Counted from the first letter of the stretch, positions 53,651-63,169 are shown. The stretch is DNA of 64,000 bases from an uncultured Dorea sp. (GCA_910579925.1 CAJTVY010000006.1:1-64000); one strand, 5' to 3'. A program made the numbers and translations. The notes: generated from the sequence alone by a model not told the origin.

Positions 53651-54596
53651 GCCTGTCTCCCTCCTTCTCCCCGCTGGAATCTTTTAGAATAAAAATCGGC
53701 CTGTGCTTTGTCTCCAGATAGGTCTTGGACAGATATTCTCCTACGATTCCCGTACAGAAAAGCTGGATTCCACTTACCATAAAAATAATACACACTAATG
53801 ACGGCCACCCAGACACCGGGTCTCCCCAGATCAGCGTCCTTACAATGATCACCAGAATCATTATGAACGACAGGGCACAGAAGCATACCCCTACAACCGA
53901 TGCCAGTGACAGAGGAGCAACAGAAAAACCGGTAATCCCTTCTAATGAATAAGTAAATAATTTCCGTACCGACCACTTCGTCTGCCCGGCACAGCGTCCC
54001 ACGTTCTGGAATTCCAGCCATTTGGTACGGAATCCCACCCACTCAAAGATTCCTTTGGAAAAACGATTGTACTCGCTCATTCCCAGCACGGCGTCCACCA
54101 TCTTGCGTTTCATCAGGCGGTAATCTCTGGCGCCGTTGACAATCTCTGTTTTAGAAATACTGTTGATAAATTTATAAAAACTTTCTGACAAAAAGGATCG
54201 GATCTTTGGTTCGCCTGCCCGGGTGGAACGTCTGGTTGCCACGCTGTCGTAATCCTCTTCCTGGAGAATCCGAAACATTTCCGGCAGAAGCCCCGGCGGA
54301 TCCTGCAGATCCACATCCATAGTCGCCACATAATCGCCCGCCGCATTCTGAAGCCCTGCATAGATCGCCGCCTCTTTTCCGAAATTCCTGGAAAACGAAA
54401 GATACCGGCACCGGCCGTCTGCCTCATTCATCTCCTTTAATATGGAAAGGGTTCGATCCGAAGAGCCGTCGTCCACGAAGATCAGTTCAAATTCTTCCGC
54501 TGACATCTCCTCCATCACCCGGCCCATTTCCCGATAATACACCGGAAGAGCCTCTTCTTCGTTAAAACAAGGAACTACAATGCTGATTGTGCTCAT
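53631..54596 (-). CDS. CsbB/GtrB-like polyprenyl-phosphate glycosyltransferase
   Basis: This 321-residue GT2 enzyme has STISIVVPCFNEEEALPVYY at the start, VDDGSSDRT, and the catalytic ATMDVDLQDPP loop near residue 95. Two transmembrane helices near the C-terminus (about 232-258 and 267-293) are typical of CsbB and GtrB, which load a sugar onto undecaprenyl phosphate. With the overlapping YfhO gene it forms a two-gene surface-glycosylation operon. GGAGG precedes the ATG. It is divergent from a two-component system. Confidence 0.94.
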   Translation of the reverse strand: MSTISIVVPCFNEEEALPVYYREMGRVMEEMSAEEFELIFVDDGSSDRTLSILKEMNEADGRCRYLSFSRNFGKEAAIYAGLQNAAGDYVATMDVDLQDPPGLLPEMFRILQEEDYDSVATRRSTRAGEPKIRSFLSESFYKFINSISKTEIVNGARDYRLMKRKMVDAVLGMSEYNRFSKGIFEWVGFRTKWLEFQNVGRCAGQTKWSVRKLFTYSLEGITGFSVAPLSLASVVGVCFCALSFIMILVIIVRTLIWGDPVSGWPSLVCIIFMVSGIQLFCTGIVGEYLSKTYLETKHRPIFILKDSSGEKEGDRHEAASI

Positions 54597-54666
54597 CCTA
54601 CATACCTCCGTATATTGCTCAGATTTTCTATATTTTTCCCTTCATGCACATACTTTACACGCCATC

Positions 54667-54739
54667 TCTTAAGAAACGGCAAAATTAAATCTTAAAAATT
54701 CTTAAGAACATCTAAAGATTTCCCAAAACCTGTTATACT
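54667..54739. promoter_or_regulatory. Divergent control region with TCTTAAGAA repeats
   Basis: TCTTAAGAA occurs at 54667-54675 and again at 54700-54708, three helical turns apart, with a related TCTTAAAAA between them. An extended -10 box TGTTATACT (54731-54739) faces the response regulator gene. The spacing suits paired binding of an OmpR-type regulator, probably the adjacent one, in an autoregulatory loop. Confidence 0.5.
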
Positions 54740-54819
54740 GAATATACGAAAGACTGGCTGGCAGACTGCCCGCTCAGAACATGAACTTAAGACTCTGCAG
54801 TATAGGGGGACACATAAAT

Positions 54820-55554
54820 ATGGACACATCACGCATCTTAATCGTAGACGACAATCTGGAAATCCGAGAGATCATCCATATTCTTCTGGAAGGAGAAGGG
54901 TATGAAATCAAGGAAGCAGGCGATGGCCAGCAGGCCCTTGAACTGACCGAAAAACTGGATTTCGATCTGATTATTCTTGATATCATGATGCCGGGACTGA
55001 ACGGATATCAGACCTGCGTAGAAATCCGCAAAAACAGTAACGCACCCATCCTGTTCTTAAGCGCACGGACCAAAGACAGCGACAAGACTCTGGGCTTCTC
55101 AAGCGGCGGCGACGATTATCTTGCCAAACCATTTTCCTATAACGAACTCATCAGCCGCGCCAAGGCGCTGATCCGCCGTTACCAGGTCTACCGTGGGAAG
55201 GATGACGCTGGCATGACTGCACCGGCAGATATGGATAACAAAGAGAAAACCGGGGAGACTCTTATCTTTCATCACCTTCAGATAGACGAAGAAAAAGAGG
55301 CAGTCACCTCTGACGGCGCTCCTCTCGTGCTGACAGACACAGAGTATGCCATGCTGCTTCTTCTGGTGAAACACCGCGGCCAGATTTTTTCCGCACAACA
55401 TCTCTATGAATCTGTGTGGAACGAACCATACTATTATGGGGCCAGCAATACGGTCATGGTACACATCCGCAATCTTCGGCTTAAGGTTGAAAAAGATCCG
55501 AAAAAACCATTACTGATTAAGACTATCTGGGGAAAGGGGTATCGCTGTGACTAG
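54820..55554 (+). CDS. OmpR-family response regulator
   Basis: This 244-residue protein has a receiver domain with DD at 10-11, phospho-Asp54 (ILDIMMPG) and the KPFS switch lysine. A linker of about 30 residues (PADMDNKEKTGE) precedes a winged helix with MVHIRNLRLKVE and a final IWGKGYRC. It is close to VanR-like regulators. The ATG at 54820 has a GGGGGA site. It overlaps the kinase gene by eight bases. Divergence from the CsbB-YfhO pair suggests control of wall decoration, which is an inference. Confidence 0.94.
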   Translation: MDTSRILIVDDNLEIREIIHILLEGEGYEIKEAGDGQQALELTEKLDFDLIILDIMMPGLNGYQTCVEIRKNSNAPILFLSARTKDSDKTLGFSSGGDDYLAKPFSYNELISRAKALIRRYQVYRGKDDAGMTAPADMDNKEKTGETLIFHHLQIDEEKEAVTSDGAPLVLTDTEYAMLLLLVKHRGQIFSAQHLYESVWNEPYYYGASNTVMVHIRNLRLKVEKDPKKPLLIKTIWGKGYRCD

Positions 55555-56896
55555 ACGATTCAGAGATATGAAAATCCGCACACAATCTGCGATTGTTATC
55601 TTGTGCGCTCTTGTCCTGGCTTTCTCCTTTTTTGAACTGCTGTGGCTGAACAAATGGAAACTGTGTGAGACCTTCGAGCGCCTTGACCTCTTCTACACAC
55701 AGATGGAGGATGAAGATTTCCAGAATACGATGGTAGAAGAGGCCCTGCGCTACAATATCCCGGAATCCGAGGCGGATACCAAGGCGGTGGCAGCCTTAGA
55801 TCCATTCTTTGACCTTGTCAACGAATACACCGGCATCTACATTTATGGCATGGATGATGGATTATACCGCGCCGGAAGATTTGCGCCTGCCATGGAAGAT
55901 GAAAACTTCCTGTTCTTTTTCAATATCGGCTACCGTCTTACAGATGGTGAAGGGGAGTTTGTACAGGAGTTTCCATTGGCCTTTGCAAACGGCACCGCAC
56001 AGGTAATGCTGTACAATTATGAGCGTTCTCTATTTGTGTATCCTTTTCTGCTTGTGTGTCTCCTCCTGTCCATTGCCTTATTCCTTGGCCTTGTGCTCTT
56101 CTTCCTGAACCGAAAGATGCTACAGGTCCTGATCCTGAAAGACGAGATTCTCACCATGGCTGGCGGTGACTTAAGTCACCAGATCCCAGAGCTTGGCGGC
56201 AGCGAGATCGGGATCCTTGCCAGCGAACTGAATCATTTAAGAGAATCCCTGTATGACAACATCCAGAAGGAGCAGGAAAGCAGGAAGGCCAACCAGGATC
56301 TGATTACCGCACTCTCCCACGATCTTCGGACACCTCTCACTATCTTAAGCGGCTATCTGGAGGTGCTAAGGCTGAAACGCAACCCTCAGACACAGGAAGA
56401 ATACCTGGACCGCTGTCTGAAAAAGGCAGAGGATATCAAAGATTTGACGGACCGGATGTTCGAATATGCACTGGTGGCGGAAGAAAACGAGACGCCGGAA
56501 TTCGTCTGGCTTTCCACGGATTTCATCGGACAGTGTATGACAGAGAACTGCGATTTCCTTAAGCTGGCTGGTTTCACTGTGGATCTGGTAATGACAGAAA
56601 CCACCGGCGTGCTGCAGAGTGATAAGACGATGCTGAAACGCATCTTCAATAATCTCTTTTCGAATATCTTAAAATACGGAGATAAGAGACAGATCGTCAG
56701 GGTATCCGGCCAGATACGTGAGACGGAATTTATCGTTTCTGTCCTGAACTCCATTAAAACGCAGGCTGATCAGATAGACAGCACAAACATCGGTCTTAAA
56801 AGCGTGGATAAGATGATTCATCTTCTCAATGGCAGAATGGCCGTACAACAGGCGGAAGAACGGTTCTGCGTGGAACTTGGGCTCCCCCTTCAGTGA
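55547..56896 (+). CDS. Sensor histidine kinase
   Basis: This 449-residue kinase has a transmembrane helix at about 14-34, an extracytoplasmic domain of about 125 residues (36-160), and a second helix (162-187). A HAMP domain, His258 (LSHDLRTPLTILSG), and an ATPase domain with the N-box NNLFSNILKYG follow. The late GxG box is weak (NIGLKSVDKMI). The start is GTG inside the end of the regulator gene, with a GGAAAGGGG site. It is the sensor of the adjacent regulator; the signal is unknown. Confidence 0.93.
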   Translation: MTRRFRDMKIRTQSAIVILCALVLAFSFFELLWLNKWKLCETFERLDLFYTQMEDEDFQNTMVEEALRYNIPESEADTKAVAALDPFFDLVNEYTGIYIYGMDDGLYRAGRFAPAMEDENFLFFFNIGYRLTDGEGEFVQEFPLAFANGTAQVMLYNYERSLFVYPFLLVCLLLSIALFLGLVLFFLNRKMLQVLILKDEILTMAGGDLSHQIPELGGSEIGILASELNHLRESLYDNIQKEQESRKANQDLITALSHDLRTPLTILSGYLEVLRLKRNPQTQEEYLDRCLKKAEDIKDLTDRMFEYALVAEENETPEFVWLSTDFIGQCMTENCDFLKLAGFTVDLVMTETTGVLQSDKTMLKRIFNNLFSNILKYGDKRQIVRVSGQIRETEFIVSVLNSIKTQADQIDSTNIGLKSVDKMIHLLNGRMAVQQAEERFCVELGLPLQ

Positions 56897-57007
56897 TCAC
56901 ATAATAAAAATTAAAAATTCAGATTTTTGTATTGATTTTTCTTATGAAATCTGTTTATCTATATTATATGATGTATCTGATTAACATAGGAAAGAAAGGA
57001 ATACAAC

Positions 57008-57868
57008 ATGAAACCAATTAAAGAAGGAAAAGTACGCGAGATTTACGACAACGGCGACAGTCTCATCATGGTTGCCACTGACCGTATCAGTTGTTTTGAC
57101 GTCATTCTGAAAAATGACGTGACAAAGAAAGGCACCGTCCTGACTCAGATGTCAAAGTTCTGGTTTGACATGACAAAGGATATCCTCCCTAACCACATGA
57201 TTTCCACGAATGTGAAGGATATGCCGGAATTCTTCCAGACTCCCCGGTTTAACGGGAACAGTATGATGTGCCGGAAACTTGAGATGCTTCCCATCGAGTG
57301 CATCGTCCGGGGCTACATCACAGGAAGCGGCTGGGCCAGCTATCAGAAAGACGGTACGGTCTGCGGGATCCGGCTGCCAGAAGGACTGAAGGAATCCGAC
57401 AGACTTCCAGAGCCGATCTATACGCCGTCCACCAAAGCCGAGATCGGTGACCACGATGAAAACATATCCTACGAGCAGAGTATTGCACACCTGGAAAAAC
57501 ATTTCCCGGGAAAAGGTGAGGAATATGCGGCAAAGCTTCGCGACTGCACCCTTGCCCTCTACAAAAAATGTGCGGATTACGCATTGAAGCGCGGCATTAT
57601 CATCGCAGATACCAAGTTCGAGTTCGGCCTGGACGAAAACGGGGAACTTGTTATCGGTGACGAGATGCTCACACCGGACAGTTCCCGTTTCTGGCCTGCC
57701 GACGGATATGAGCCGGGACACGGCCAGCCCTCTTTTGACAAACAGTTTGCCCGTGACTGGCTGAAAGCGAACCCAGACAATGACTGGACACTGCCAGAGG
57801 ATATTGTAGAGAAGACCATTCAGAAATATCTGCAGGGCTATGAGATGCTCACCGGAAAAACTTTATAG
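57008..57868 (+). CDS. purC: SAICAR synthase
   Basis: This 286-residue enzyme (phosphoribosylaminoimidazole-succinocarboxamide synthase) joins aspartate to CAIR in purine synthesis. KEGKVREIYD, ATDRISCFDVIL, ECIVRGYITGSGW and the late DEMLTPDSSRFWP are the substrate-binding motifs. It is the longer form, nearer to the yeast Ade1 length than to the 237-residue E. coli type. An AAAGGA site precedes the ATG and a strong terminator follows. It is separate from purA at 12 kb and from any pur operon in this window. Confidence 0.97.
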   Translation: MKPIKEGKVREIYDNGDSLIMVATDRISCFDVILKNDVTKKGTVLTQMSKFWFDMTKDILPNHMISTNVKDMPEFFQTPRFNGNSMMCRKLEMLPIECIVRGYITGSGWASYQKDGTVCGIRLPEGLKESDRLPEPIYTPSTKAEIGDHDENISYEQSIAHLEKHFPGKGEEYAAKLRDCTLALYKKCADYALKRGIIIADTKFEFGLDENGELVIGDEMLTPDSSRFWPADGYEPGHGQPSFDKQFARDWLKANPDNDWTLPEDIVEKTIQKYLQGYEMLTGKTL

Positions 57869-57876
57869 ATTCATAC

Positions 57877-57929
57877 AGGCTGACGGCCCTGCATTATTCT
57901 ATGCAGTGGCCGTCAGCCTGTTATTTTTT
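57877..57929 (+). terminator. Intrinsic terminator of purC
   Basis: AGGCTGACGGCC and GGCCGTCAGCCT form a perfect 12-base stem, with further TGCAT pairing inside the loop, followed by GTTATTTTTT. Confidence 0.95.
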
Positions 57930-57951
57930 GTATCACACTAGTGTGACAACA

Positions 57952-59223
57952 CTAGTCGGAACCTTTGGTAAGAGTCACTTCCACGTCTCTGCTTTTGTAT
58001 TCCCCATTGCTGGCAGGAATCGAGATCGTCACTGTCACCGTCTCCCCGGCTCTGTAATACTGAAGCTGCTCCATAAGCGTGCTGGTATTATTAATCGTCG
58101 TTCCGTTCAGAGCAGTGATAACAGATCCTTTAGTAAGCCCTGCCCGATCAGCTCCGCCGCCTCTTACCACGTCTGTGATATACACGCCTACCGGCATATG
58201 ATACATCTGGGAAGTCTCCTGAGTGACGTCAACCGGCTCAGAAACCCCAAGATAACCCCTCTCTTCGTCCGCAACCTTTGTCCTGGTTTCCCGGTTCATC
58301 AGCCCTTCAATAGTATCCCTTGCTTCCGAAACCGGAATCGCATAACCGATTCCTTCTACCGCCTCATAGGCAGCCTTCGCCGTATTAATGCCAATAACCT
58401 CGCCCTTTGCATTCAGAAGCGCTCCGCCGCTGTTTCCCGGATTAATGGCAGCGTCCGTCTGGATCAGATTGCTGTCGAATCCTTCAATCCGTCTTTCCGT
58501 TGCAGAAATGATTCCTCTGGTAACAGACTGTCCGTAACCGAGGGCATTTCCGATGGCGATCGCTTCCTCCCCTACCTGGATCTCGTCTGAATCCCCAAGG
58601 GTGGCCACCGCAATCTTTTCCCTGGTGCTGGATTTGATGTTGTTAAGTTCTACCGCCACAACCGCCAGATCCCTGCTGGCGTCCGTTCCCTTAATGTTGG
58701 CCTCCACGCTCTCTTCATCAATAAAGGAAACCGTCAGCGTATCGCTTCCTTCCACCACATGATTATTGGTTACCACCAGAAGTTCCGTATCATTCTGTCC
58801 GATAATGATACCGGAGCCTGCGCTCTGGCTCTCTCTCTCCTGGATTCCTCCGAAGAAACTCTGCACCTGCTGAACGCTCATGTTGGTAATAGAGACTACG
58901 GACGGCATTGCATTTTCCGCAATATCCGCAACGTCTGACTTCGTGGAACCACCGGAAGAAGTGGTCAGTTTCGCACTGCCGATATTGTCTGTTTTCTCGG
59001 TTTTCTCTGCGCTCTCTTTTGCGGTCTTTGTATTCAGGAATTTTCCTGCCACGATATTACTGGTCTGGAACGCCGCACTTGCCGTCACTCCGAACACCAG
59101 ACCGAGGCACACGGTCTTCACCCACTTGGGAGCTCCTTTCTTCTTGTGAGGCGGTCTGTACTCTGAATGATTCTGCTGATTAGAATCCTGTCCCGGTGTG
59201 TAATAATTATATTGGTGATCCAT
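57952..59223 (-). CDS. HtrA/DegP-type membrane-anchored serine protease with PDZ domain
   Basis: This 423-residue protease has a cytoplasmic start rich in Gln, Asn and Tyr, one anchor helix (about 34-55), and a low-complexity linker. The trypsin-like domain covers 100-310, with His155 (TNNHVV), Asp185 (ASRDLAVV) and Ser265 (GNSGGAL). A single PDZ domain lies at about 320-420. It degrades or refolds damaged proteins outside the membrane. A GAAAGGGG ribosome site lies about seven bases before the ATG. Length and layout match clostridial HtrA. A 14-base palindrome lies just past its stop (57933-57946). Confidence 0.95.
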   Translation of the reverse strand: MDHQYNYYTPGQDSNQQNHSEYRPPHKKKGAPKWVKTVCLGLVFGVTASAAFQTSNIVAGKFLNTKTAKESAEKTEKTDNIGSAKLTTSSGGSTKSDVADIAENAMPSVVSITNMSVQQVQSFFGGIQERESQSAGSGIIIGQNDTELLVVTNNHVVEGSDTLTVSFIDEESVEANIKGTDASRDLAVVAVELNNIKSSTREKIAVATLGDSDEIQVGEEAIAIGNALGYGQSVTRGIISATERRIEGFDSNLIQTDAAINPGNSGGALLNAKGEVIGINTAKAAYEAVEGIGYAIPVSEARDTIEGLMNRETRTKVADEERGYLGVSEPVDVTQETSQMYHMPVGVYITDVVRGGGADRAGLTKGSVITALNGTTINNTSTLMEQLQYYRAGETVTVTISIPASNGEYKSRDVEVTLTKGSD

Positions 59224-59343
59224 ACTGTTATCCCCTTTCCTCTGGTTCGTTTTCTTTCTATCTTTTTCTTTGTTTCTGTTTAGTAGTTTACTGTTAAATT
59301 GTGTTTAAACTGTGACAGAACCGTGATAAAATTTTTAATTCCC

Positions 59344-59386
59344 AAAAAGGAAGCTGCTGCAAAATATCATATCATTTTGCAGCAGC
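59344..59386 (-). terminator. Terminator of the argS-alaX operon
   Basis: GCTGCTGCAAAATGATAT and ATATTTTGCAGCAGC form a near-perfect hairpin, followed by TTCCTTTTT on the minus strand. Confidence 0.85.
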
Positions 59387-59390
59387 CTGA

Positions 59391-60539
59391 TTACATTCTC
59401 AATTTTGCCCGGATCGCCTCTTCATTTCCACATAAGGATCCCTGCACCATCTCCGGTTTGCCGCCGCCTCTGCCATCAAACGCAGCGTTCAGCCTCTTAC
59501 AAAGCGGGCGTACGTCCATTTCCCTGCTTCCGATCACATACCGGAATCCTTGGTCTTCGTTTCCTGCGAAAACAGCGCAGACCCTGGCGCCCTTATTCAG
59601 TAACAGATTCATCAGTTCCCTCGGCCCGTTCCCGGACAGACCGGAATCAAACACGGAAACCACCTCTTCCTCCACAGGAATCTCGGCGGCCCGATATGAC
59701 AACATTTTCTGCTGCAGAGAGGCAATCTTCCCTTTGAGACTTCCTGCCTCTTCTTTCAGATGTGCTACTGCATCTGCAATTTCATCTTCTTTTGCACTTA
59801 AAAGAGAGGAAATCGCCTTGGCGCTCTCATCCTTTCTGTCATAATCTGCCAATGCCCGGAAACCACAGAGCATCGTGATGCGTTCTCCGCCTTTGTAGTT
59901 GATCATATGCACCAGCTTAATCAGACCGATCTCTCCTGTTGATCCAAGGTGCGGCGCACAGCAGGCGCAGACGTCGTATCCTGGAATCGTAATGATCCGC
60001 ACCTGCCCCTCGATCTCGATCTTGCTCCGGTACTCCATAGAAGCCAGTTCTTCTCTGGAAGGATAAGCGATACCCACCTTCAGATTCTCAAATACAGCAC
60101 GGTTTGCCGCAAGTTCGATCTTTTTTAACTCTTCTCTGGTTATGGGGCCGTTAAAATCCATGGTACAGTAATCCCCGCCCAGATGGAAGCCTACGTTATC
60201 GTATCCGAACCGGCGGTGGACAAGCCCGGATATGATATGCTCTCCCGTATGCTGCTGCATCCGGTCGAAACGGATCTCCCAGTTCAGCCGCCCTTTCACG
60301 ACAGCCCCCTTCTCAAATGGCCCGGTCGCCACATGATAGATGATCCCGTCTTTTTCCCGGGTATCTATAACTTCTGCCGTATCAATCCAGCCAACATCTC
60401 CGTACTGGCCTCCCCCTTCCGGGAAAAATGCCGTCTGATCCAGGACCACCCGGTATCTTTCACCATCCTTTTCACAGGAAACAACCTTTGCCTCGAACTC
60501 TTTCCTGTAACCGTCCCGATAGAATAATTTCTCCGTCAT
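59391..60539 (-). CDS. Alanyl-tRNA editing protein, long AlaX with DHHA1 domain
   Basis: This 382-residue protein matches the editing and C-terminal parts of AlaRS without the catalytic core. FFPEGGGQ lies near residue 34, HTGEHI near 95, and the distal CACCAPHLGSTGEIG motif near 190. The His and Cys ligands bind zinc in the deacylation site. A coiled coil (250-285) and a DHHA1 domain with a glycine-rich FDGRGGGKPEMVQGS loop end it. It removes serine or glycine mischarged on tRNA-Ala. The ATG at 60539 starts four bases after the argS stop, which implies co-translation. Confidence 0.94.
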   Translation of the reverse strand: MTEKLFYRDGYRKEFEAKVVSCEKDGERYRVVLDQTAFFPEGGGQYGDVGWIDTAEVIDTREKDGIIYHVATGPFEKGAVVKGRLNWEIRFDRMQQHTGEHIISGLVHRRFGYDNVGFHLGGDYCTMDFNGPITREELKKIELAANRAVFENLKVGIAYPSREELASMEYRSKIEIEGQVRIITIPGYDVCACCAPHLGSTGEIGLIKLVHMINYKGGERITMLCGFRALADYDRKDESAKAISSLLSAKEDEIADAVAHLKEEAGSLKGKIASLQQKMLSYRAAEIPVEEEVVSVFDSGLSGNGPRELMNLLLNKGARVCAVFAGNEDQGFRYVIGSREMDVRPLCKRLNAAFDGRGGGKPEMVQGSLCGNEEAIRAKLRM

Positions 60540-60543
60540 CTTT

Positions 60544-62310
60544 CTACATCCTCTCCGGCGCTTCAAAACCAAGCACGTCAATACAGGAATTCAGCACACG
60601 TTTCGTAAGAAGAAGCAGGGCGATATATCCCTTCTGCTTCGTCTCGTCTTCCTCTGCAAGAATCTTCGTCTCATGATAGAAACGATTGAATGCATTGGAA
60701 AGGTCATAGATATACGCACAGATCTTATGAAGGGCCAGTTCTTCAAATGCCGTCTCCATCACGTCATTATATTTCAGAACTTCCAGCATCAATGCTTTTT
60801 CGTTGTCGTCATGGGCAGGCTCTGTCTTCAGTCCCTCGAGCGCGCACCCTCCCGCCTCATATTTACTTAAGATCGACTTGATCCGCACAATGGTATAGAG
60901 GATGTACGGACCTGTATTTCCTTCAAAAGAAGTAAAACGGTCCACGTCAAACACATAATCCTTAAATGCCTGGTTGGACAAATCTCCATACTTAATGGCC
61001 GACATCCCTACGATCCTGGCCGTCTCTTCTGCCTCTTCTTCAGCAACCGTACGGTTTTCGGCTATTTTTTTACGCATCTCGTCCACAATCTCTGCAATCA
61101 GATTTTCCAGACGCATGACACCGCCTTCCCTGGTCTTGAAAGGCTTTCCATCCTTTCCGTTCATGGTGCCGAATCCTAAAAACGCAAGATCTGTCTTTTC
61201 CGGCACGATTCCGGTCTTCCTGGCCGCGCGGAATACCTGAAGGAAATGCAGATCCTGTCTCTTATCCGCCAGGTAGATGATCTGATCCGGGTCATAATCC
61301 TGCTCCCGCTGAATTAACGTCGCAAGGTCCGTCGTTCCATACAAAGAGGCGCCGTCTGATTTCTGGATCATACAGGGCGGAATCTCCTTGGTGTCCGTCT
61401 CTTCCTGTACGTCGATCACCAGCGCACCGTCGTCCATATGAGCATAACCCTCCCTCCGAAACCGCTCAATCATGTCCGGGATATACGCCTGTGCGTCTGA
61501 CTCTCCTTTCCAGAGATCAAAATGTACATTCAGACTCTCATAATTCTTCTTAAGGTCTGCCACCGATACATTCATAATATGTCTCCACACAGCCCGGTAT
61601 CCTGCGTGTCCGTTCTGAAGAAGCCTGGTTGCCTCAAGAGCTTCCCGCCGGTATTCCTCGTCTTCCTTTGCCCTGCCGCTTGCCGTTGGATAGATCTCCT
61701 CCAGTTCTCCTATGGTAAATGGAGCCTCGGCCGGGTACTCTCCTTCAAAATCTTCGTTAAAATACGGAAGTTCCGGCTTTCGTTCCTTAAGTTCTGTGAT
61801 GATCAGTCCCATCTGGTATCCCCAGTCGCCCAGATGGACGTCGCCCAGTACGCGGTGTCCCATCTTCCTTGCCAGCCTTTTAATCCCTTCGCCGATGATT
61901 GCAGAGCGCAGATGCCCTACATGCAGGGGCTTCGCTACATTCGGCCCGCCGTAATCCACCACAACCATCCTGGGATTTTTGGCCCTGTCAAGACCCAGAT
62001 TCTCATCATCACTCATCTGATTCAGATAATCCGTAACATATTCTTTCTTTAGCTTCAGATTAATAAATCCCGGATTCACTGCGCCCACTTCCTCGAAGCA
62101 CTGGCTGCCGCCAAGCTTCTCTACCACGTCGTTTGCAATCATGATCGGCGCCTTCTGATACTTCCTGGCCCCTGCCATTGCGCCATTACACTGATATTCG
62201 CACAGATCCGGGCGGTTGGACAGGGTTACCTTTGCATAATCCTTATCATAACCTGCTGCCTGAAATGCAGCCGCAAGCTCTTCGGCAATAAGATCTATGA
62301 TTTTTCTCAT
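60544..62310 (-). CDS. argS: Arginyl-tRNA synthetase
   Basis: This 588-residue class I synthetase attaches arginine to tRNA-Arg. The N-terminal additional domain (1-110) precedes the HIGH box in AKPLHVGHLRSAIIG near residue 118. The KMSK equivalent is KPFKTREGG near 370, and the helical DALR anticodon domain lies at about 455-588. The ATG at 62310 follows AGGAGG; a longer in-frame start runs through the upstream terminator and is rejected. It is followed directly by the AlaX gene. A tRNA-Arg gene lies less than 1 kb upstream. Confidence 0.97.
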   Translation of the reverse strand: MRKIIDLIAEELAAAFQAAGYDKDYAKVTLSNRPDLCEYQCNGAMAGARKYQKAPIMIANDVVEKLGGSQCFEEVGAVNPGFINLKLKKEYVTDYLNQMSDDENLGLDRAKNPRMVVVDYGGPNVAKPLHVGHLRSAIIGEGIKRLARKMGHRVLGDVHLGDWGYQMGLIITELKERKPELPYFNEDFEGEYPAEAPFTIGELEEIYPTASGRAKEDEEYRREALEATRLLQNGHAGYRAVWRHIMNVSVADLKKNYESLNVHFDLWKGESDAQAYIPDMIERFRREGYAHMDDGALVIDVQEETDTKEIPPCMIQKSDGASLYGTTDLATLIQREQDYDPDQIIYLADKRQDLHFLQVFRAARKTGIVPEKTDLAFLGFGTMNGKDGKPFKTREGGVMRLENLIAEIVDEMRKKIAENRTVAEEEAEETARIVGMSAIKYGDLSNQAFKDYVFDVDRFTSFEGNTGPYILYTIVRIKSILSKYEAGGCALEGLKTEPAHDDNEKALMLEVLKYNDVMETAFEELALHKICAYIYDLSNAFNRFYHETKILAEEDETKQKGYIALLLLTKRVLNSCIDVLGFEAPERM

Positions 62311-62333
62311 CTTCTCTCCTCCTTCTTGGTAAC

Positions 62334-62371
62334 AAAAAAAGCCAGATCTCTGCAACCCACAGGGATCTGAC
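62334..62371 (-). terminator. Terminator between the hypothetical protein gene and argS
   Basis: GTCAGATCCCTG pairs with GCAGAGATCTGGC around a six-base loop, followed by TTTTTTTG on the minus strand. It sits 24 bases before argS and might also act as a leader attenuator, though no T-box core is present. Confidence 0.8.
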
Positions 62372-62413
62372 CCCATTCATCATTCTTTGGTATGGCAATG
62401 AAGTCCGATAAAA

Positions 62414-63040
62414 TTATGCTTGTGCATTCTTGTAAGCATTCTCCAGATCTGTCAATGCCTCCTGAAGCAAAGCATCCGACCTGACCGCTGCCTGATATGC
62501 GTCCTGGGTCTCTGACATGAGAGCCTGTACATCCTCATGCGCCGCAATCTTCTGAATATGGGACTTCACTTTCTCGTCCTCCACCGAGGCGCTGACCCGA
62601 TAACCATTCTCCTCGTCTTTCACAATATACAAGGTACTTAATCCGGGAACCCTGGTGTAGACATCCTTAATCTTCATATCATATCTGGCAAAGGCCACAT
62701 ATGTACCCAGATATTTTCCTTCTTTGGTATAGATACAGAGGTCGTCATACGACTCGACAAAGCCTGTCTCCTCTTCCTGCTGACTATAATAATCTTTCAC
62801 TGCAGCAGTAATCTCCGGATATTCCTCCATTCTCAACGGATTCAGTTCTGCAAATCTGCTTCTGTAATTTTCCGTATACAAATTACCAGGAATTGTCTTT
62901 TGTGCTTTCTGGACTTTCGCTTTTGTAAGACCCGAGCCGGCCGCCCCCACTGCCGCTGCCGAAATAACCAGGAATAACAGTATCACCATCTTCCTGTACT
63001 TCCTGCGGCTTCTGGATGGCGCCTTTTCCCTTTCTTCCAT
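62414..63040 (-). CDS. Membrane-anchored extracytoplasmic protein of unknown function
   Basis: This 208-residue protein has a basic start (KAPSRSRRKYRK), one hydrophobic helix (about 19-38) and an external domain. The mid part has KDYYSQQEEETGFVESYDDL and YVAFARYDMKIKDVYTRVPG, a mixed alpha/beta pattern resembling small NTF2-like folds, but no family is certain. The ATG at 63040 has GGAGG eight bases upstream; earlier in-frame starts do not. It lies just downstream of tRNA-Arg and before the argS terminator. Confidence 0.75.
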   Translation of the reverse strand: MEEREKAPSRSRRKYRKMVILLFLVISAAAVGAAGSGLTKAKVQKAQKTIPGNLYTENYRSRFAELNPLRMEEYPEITAAVKDYYSQQEEETGFVESYDDLCIYTKEGKYLGTYVAFARYDMKIKDVYTRVPGLSTLYIVKDEENGYRVSASVEDEKVKSHIQKIAAHEDVQALMSETQDAYQAAVRSDALLQEALTDLENAYKNAQA

Positions 63041-63072
63041 AAAGGCCACCTCCATCTGCACCTAAAAAAATA

Positions 63073-63144
63073 CACACCCGGGCGGATTCGAACCGCCGCT
63101 CCCGCCTCCGGAGGGCGGTGCTCTATCCCCTGAGCTACGGGTGC
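63073..63144 (-). tRNA. tRNA-Arg (anticodon CCG)
   Basis: The minus strand folds into a full cloverleaf. The acceptor is GCACCCG/CGGGTGT (first pair G-U), and the D arm is GCTC/GAGC. The anticodon stem CCGCC/GGCGG has loop CTCCGGA, giving anticodon CCG for CGG codons. The T arm is GGCGG/CCGCC with TTCGAAT. CCA is not encoded. Confidence 0.95.
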
Positions 63145-63169
63145 ATAATCATATGAAATTGCAAAAATT

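Noticed and set aside
62334..62371. T-box or arginine riboswitch before argS
   Set aside because: There is a good terminator hairpin but no T-box core, specifier or other leader structure; it most simply ends the upstream gene.
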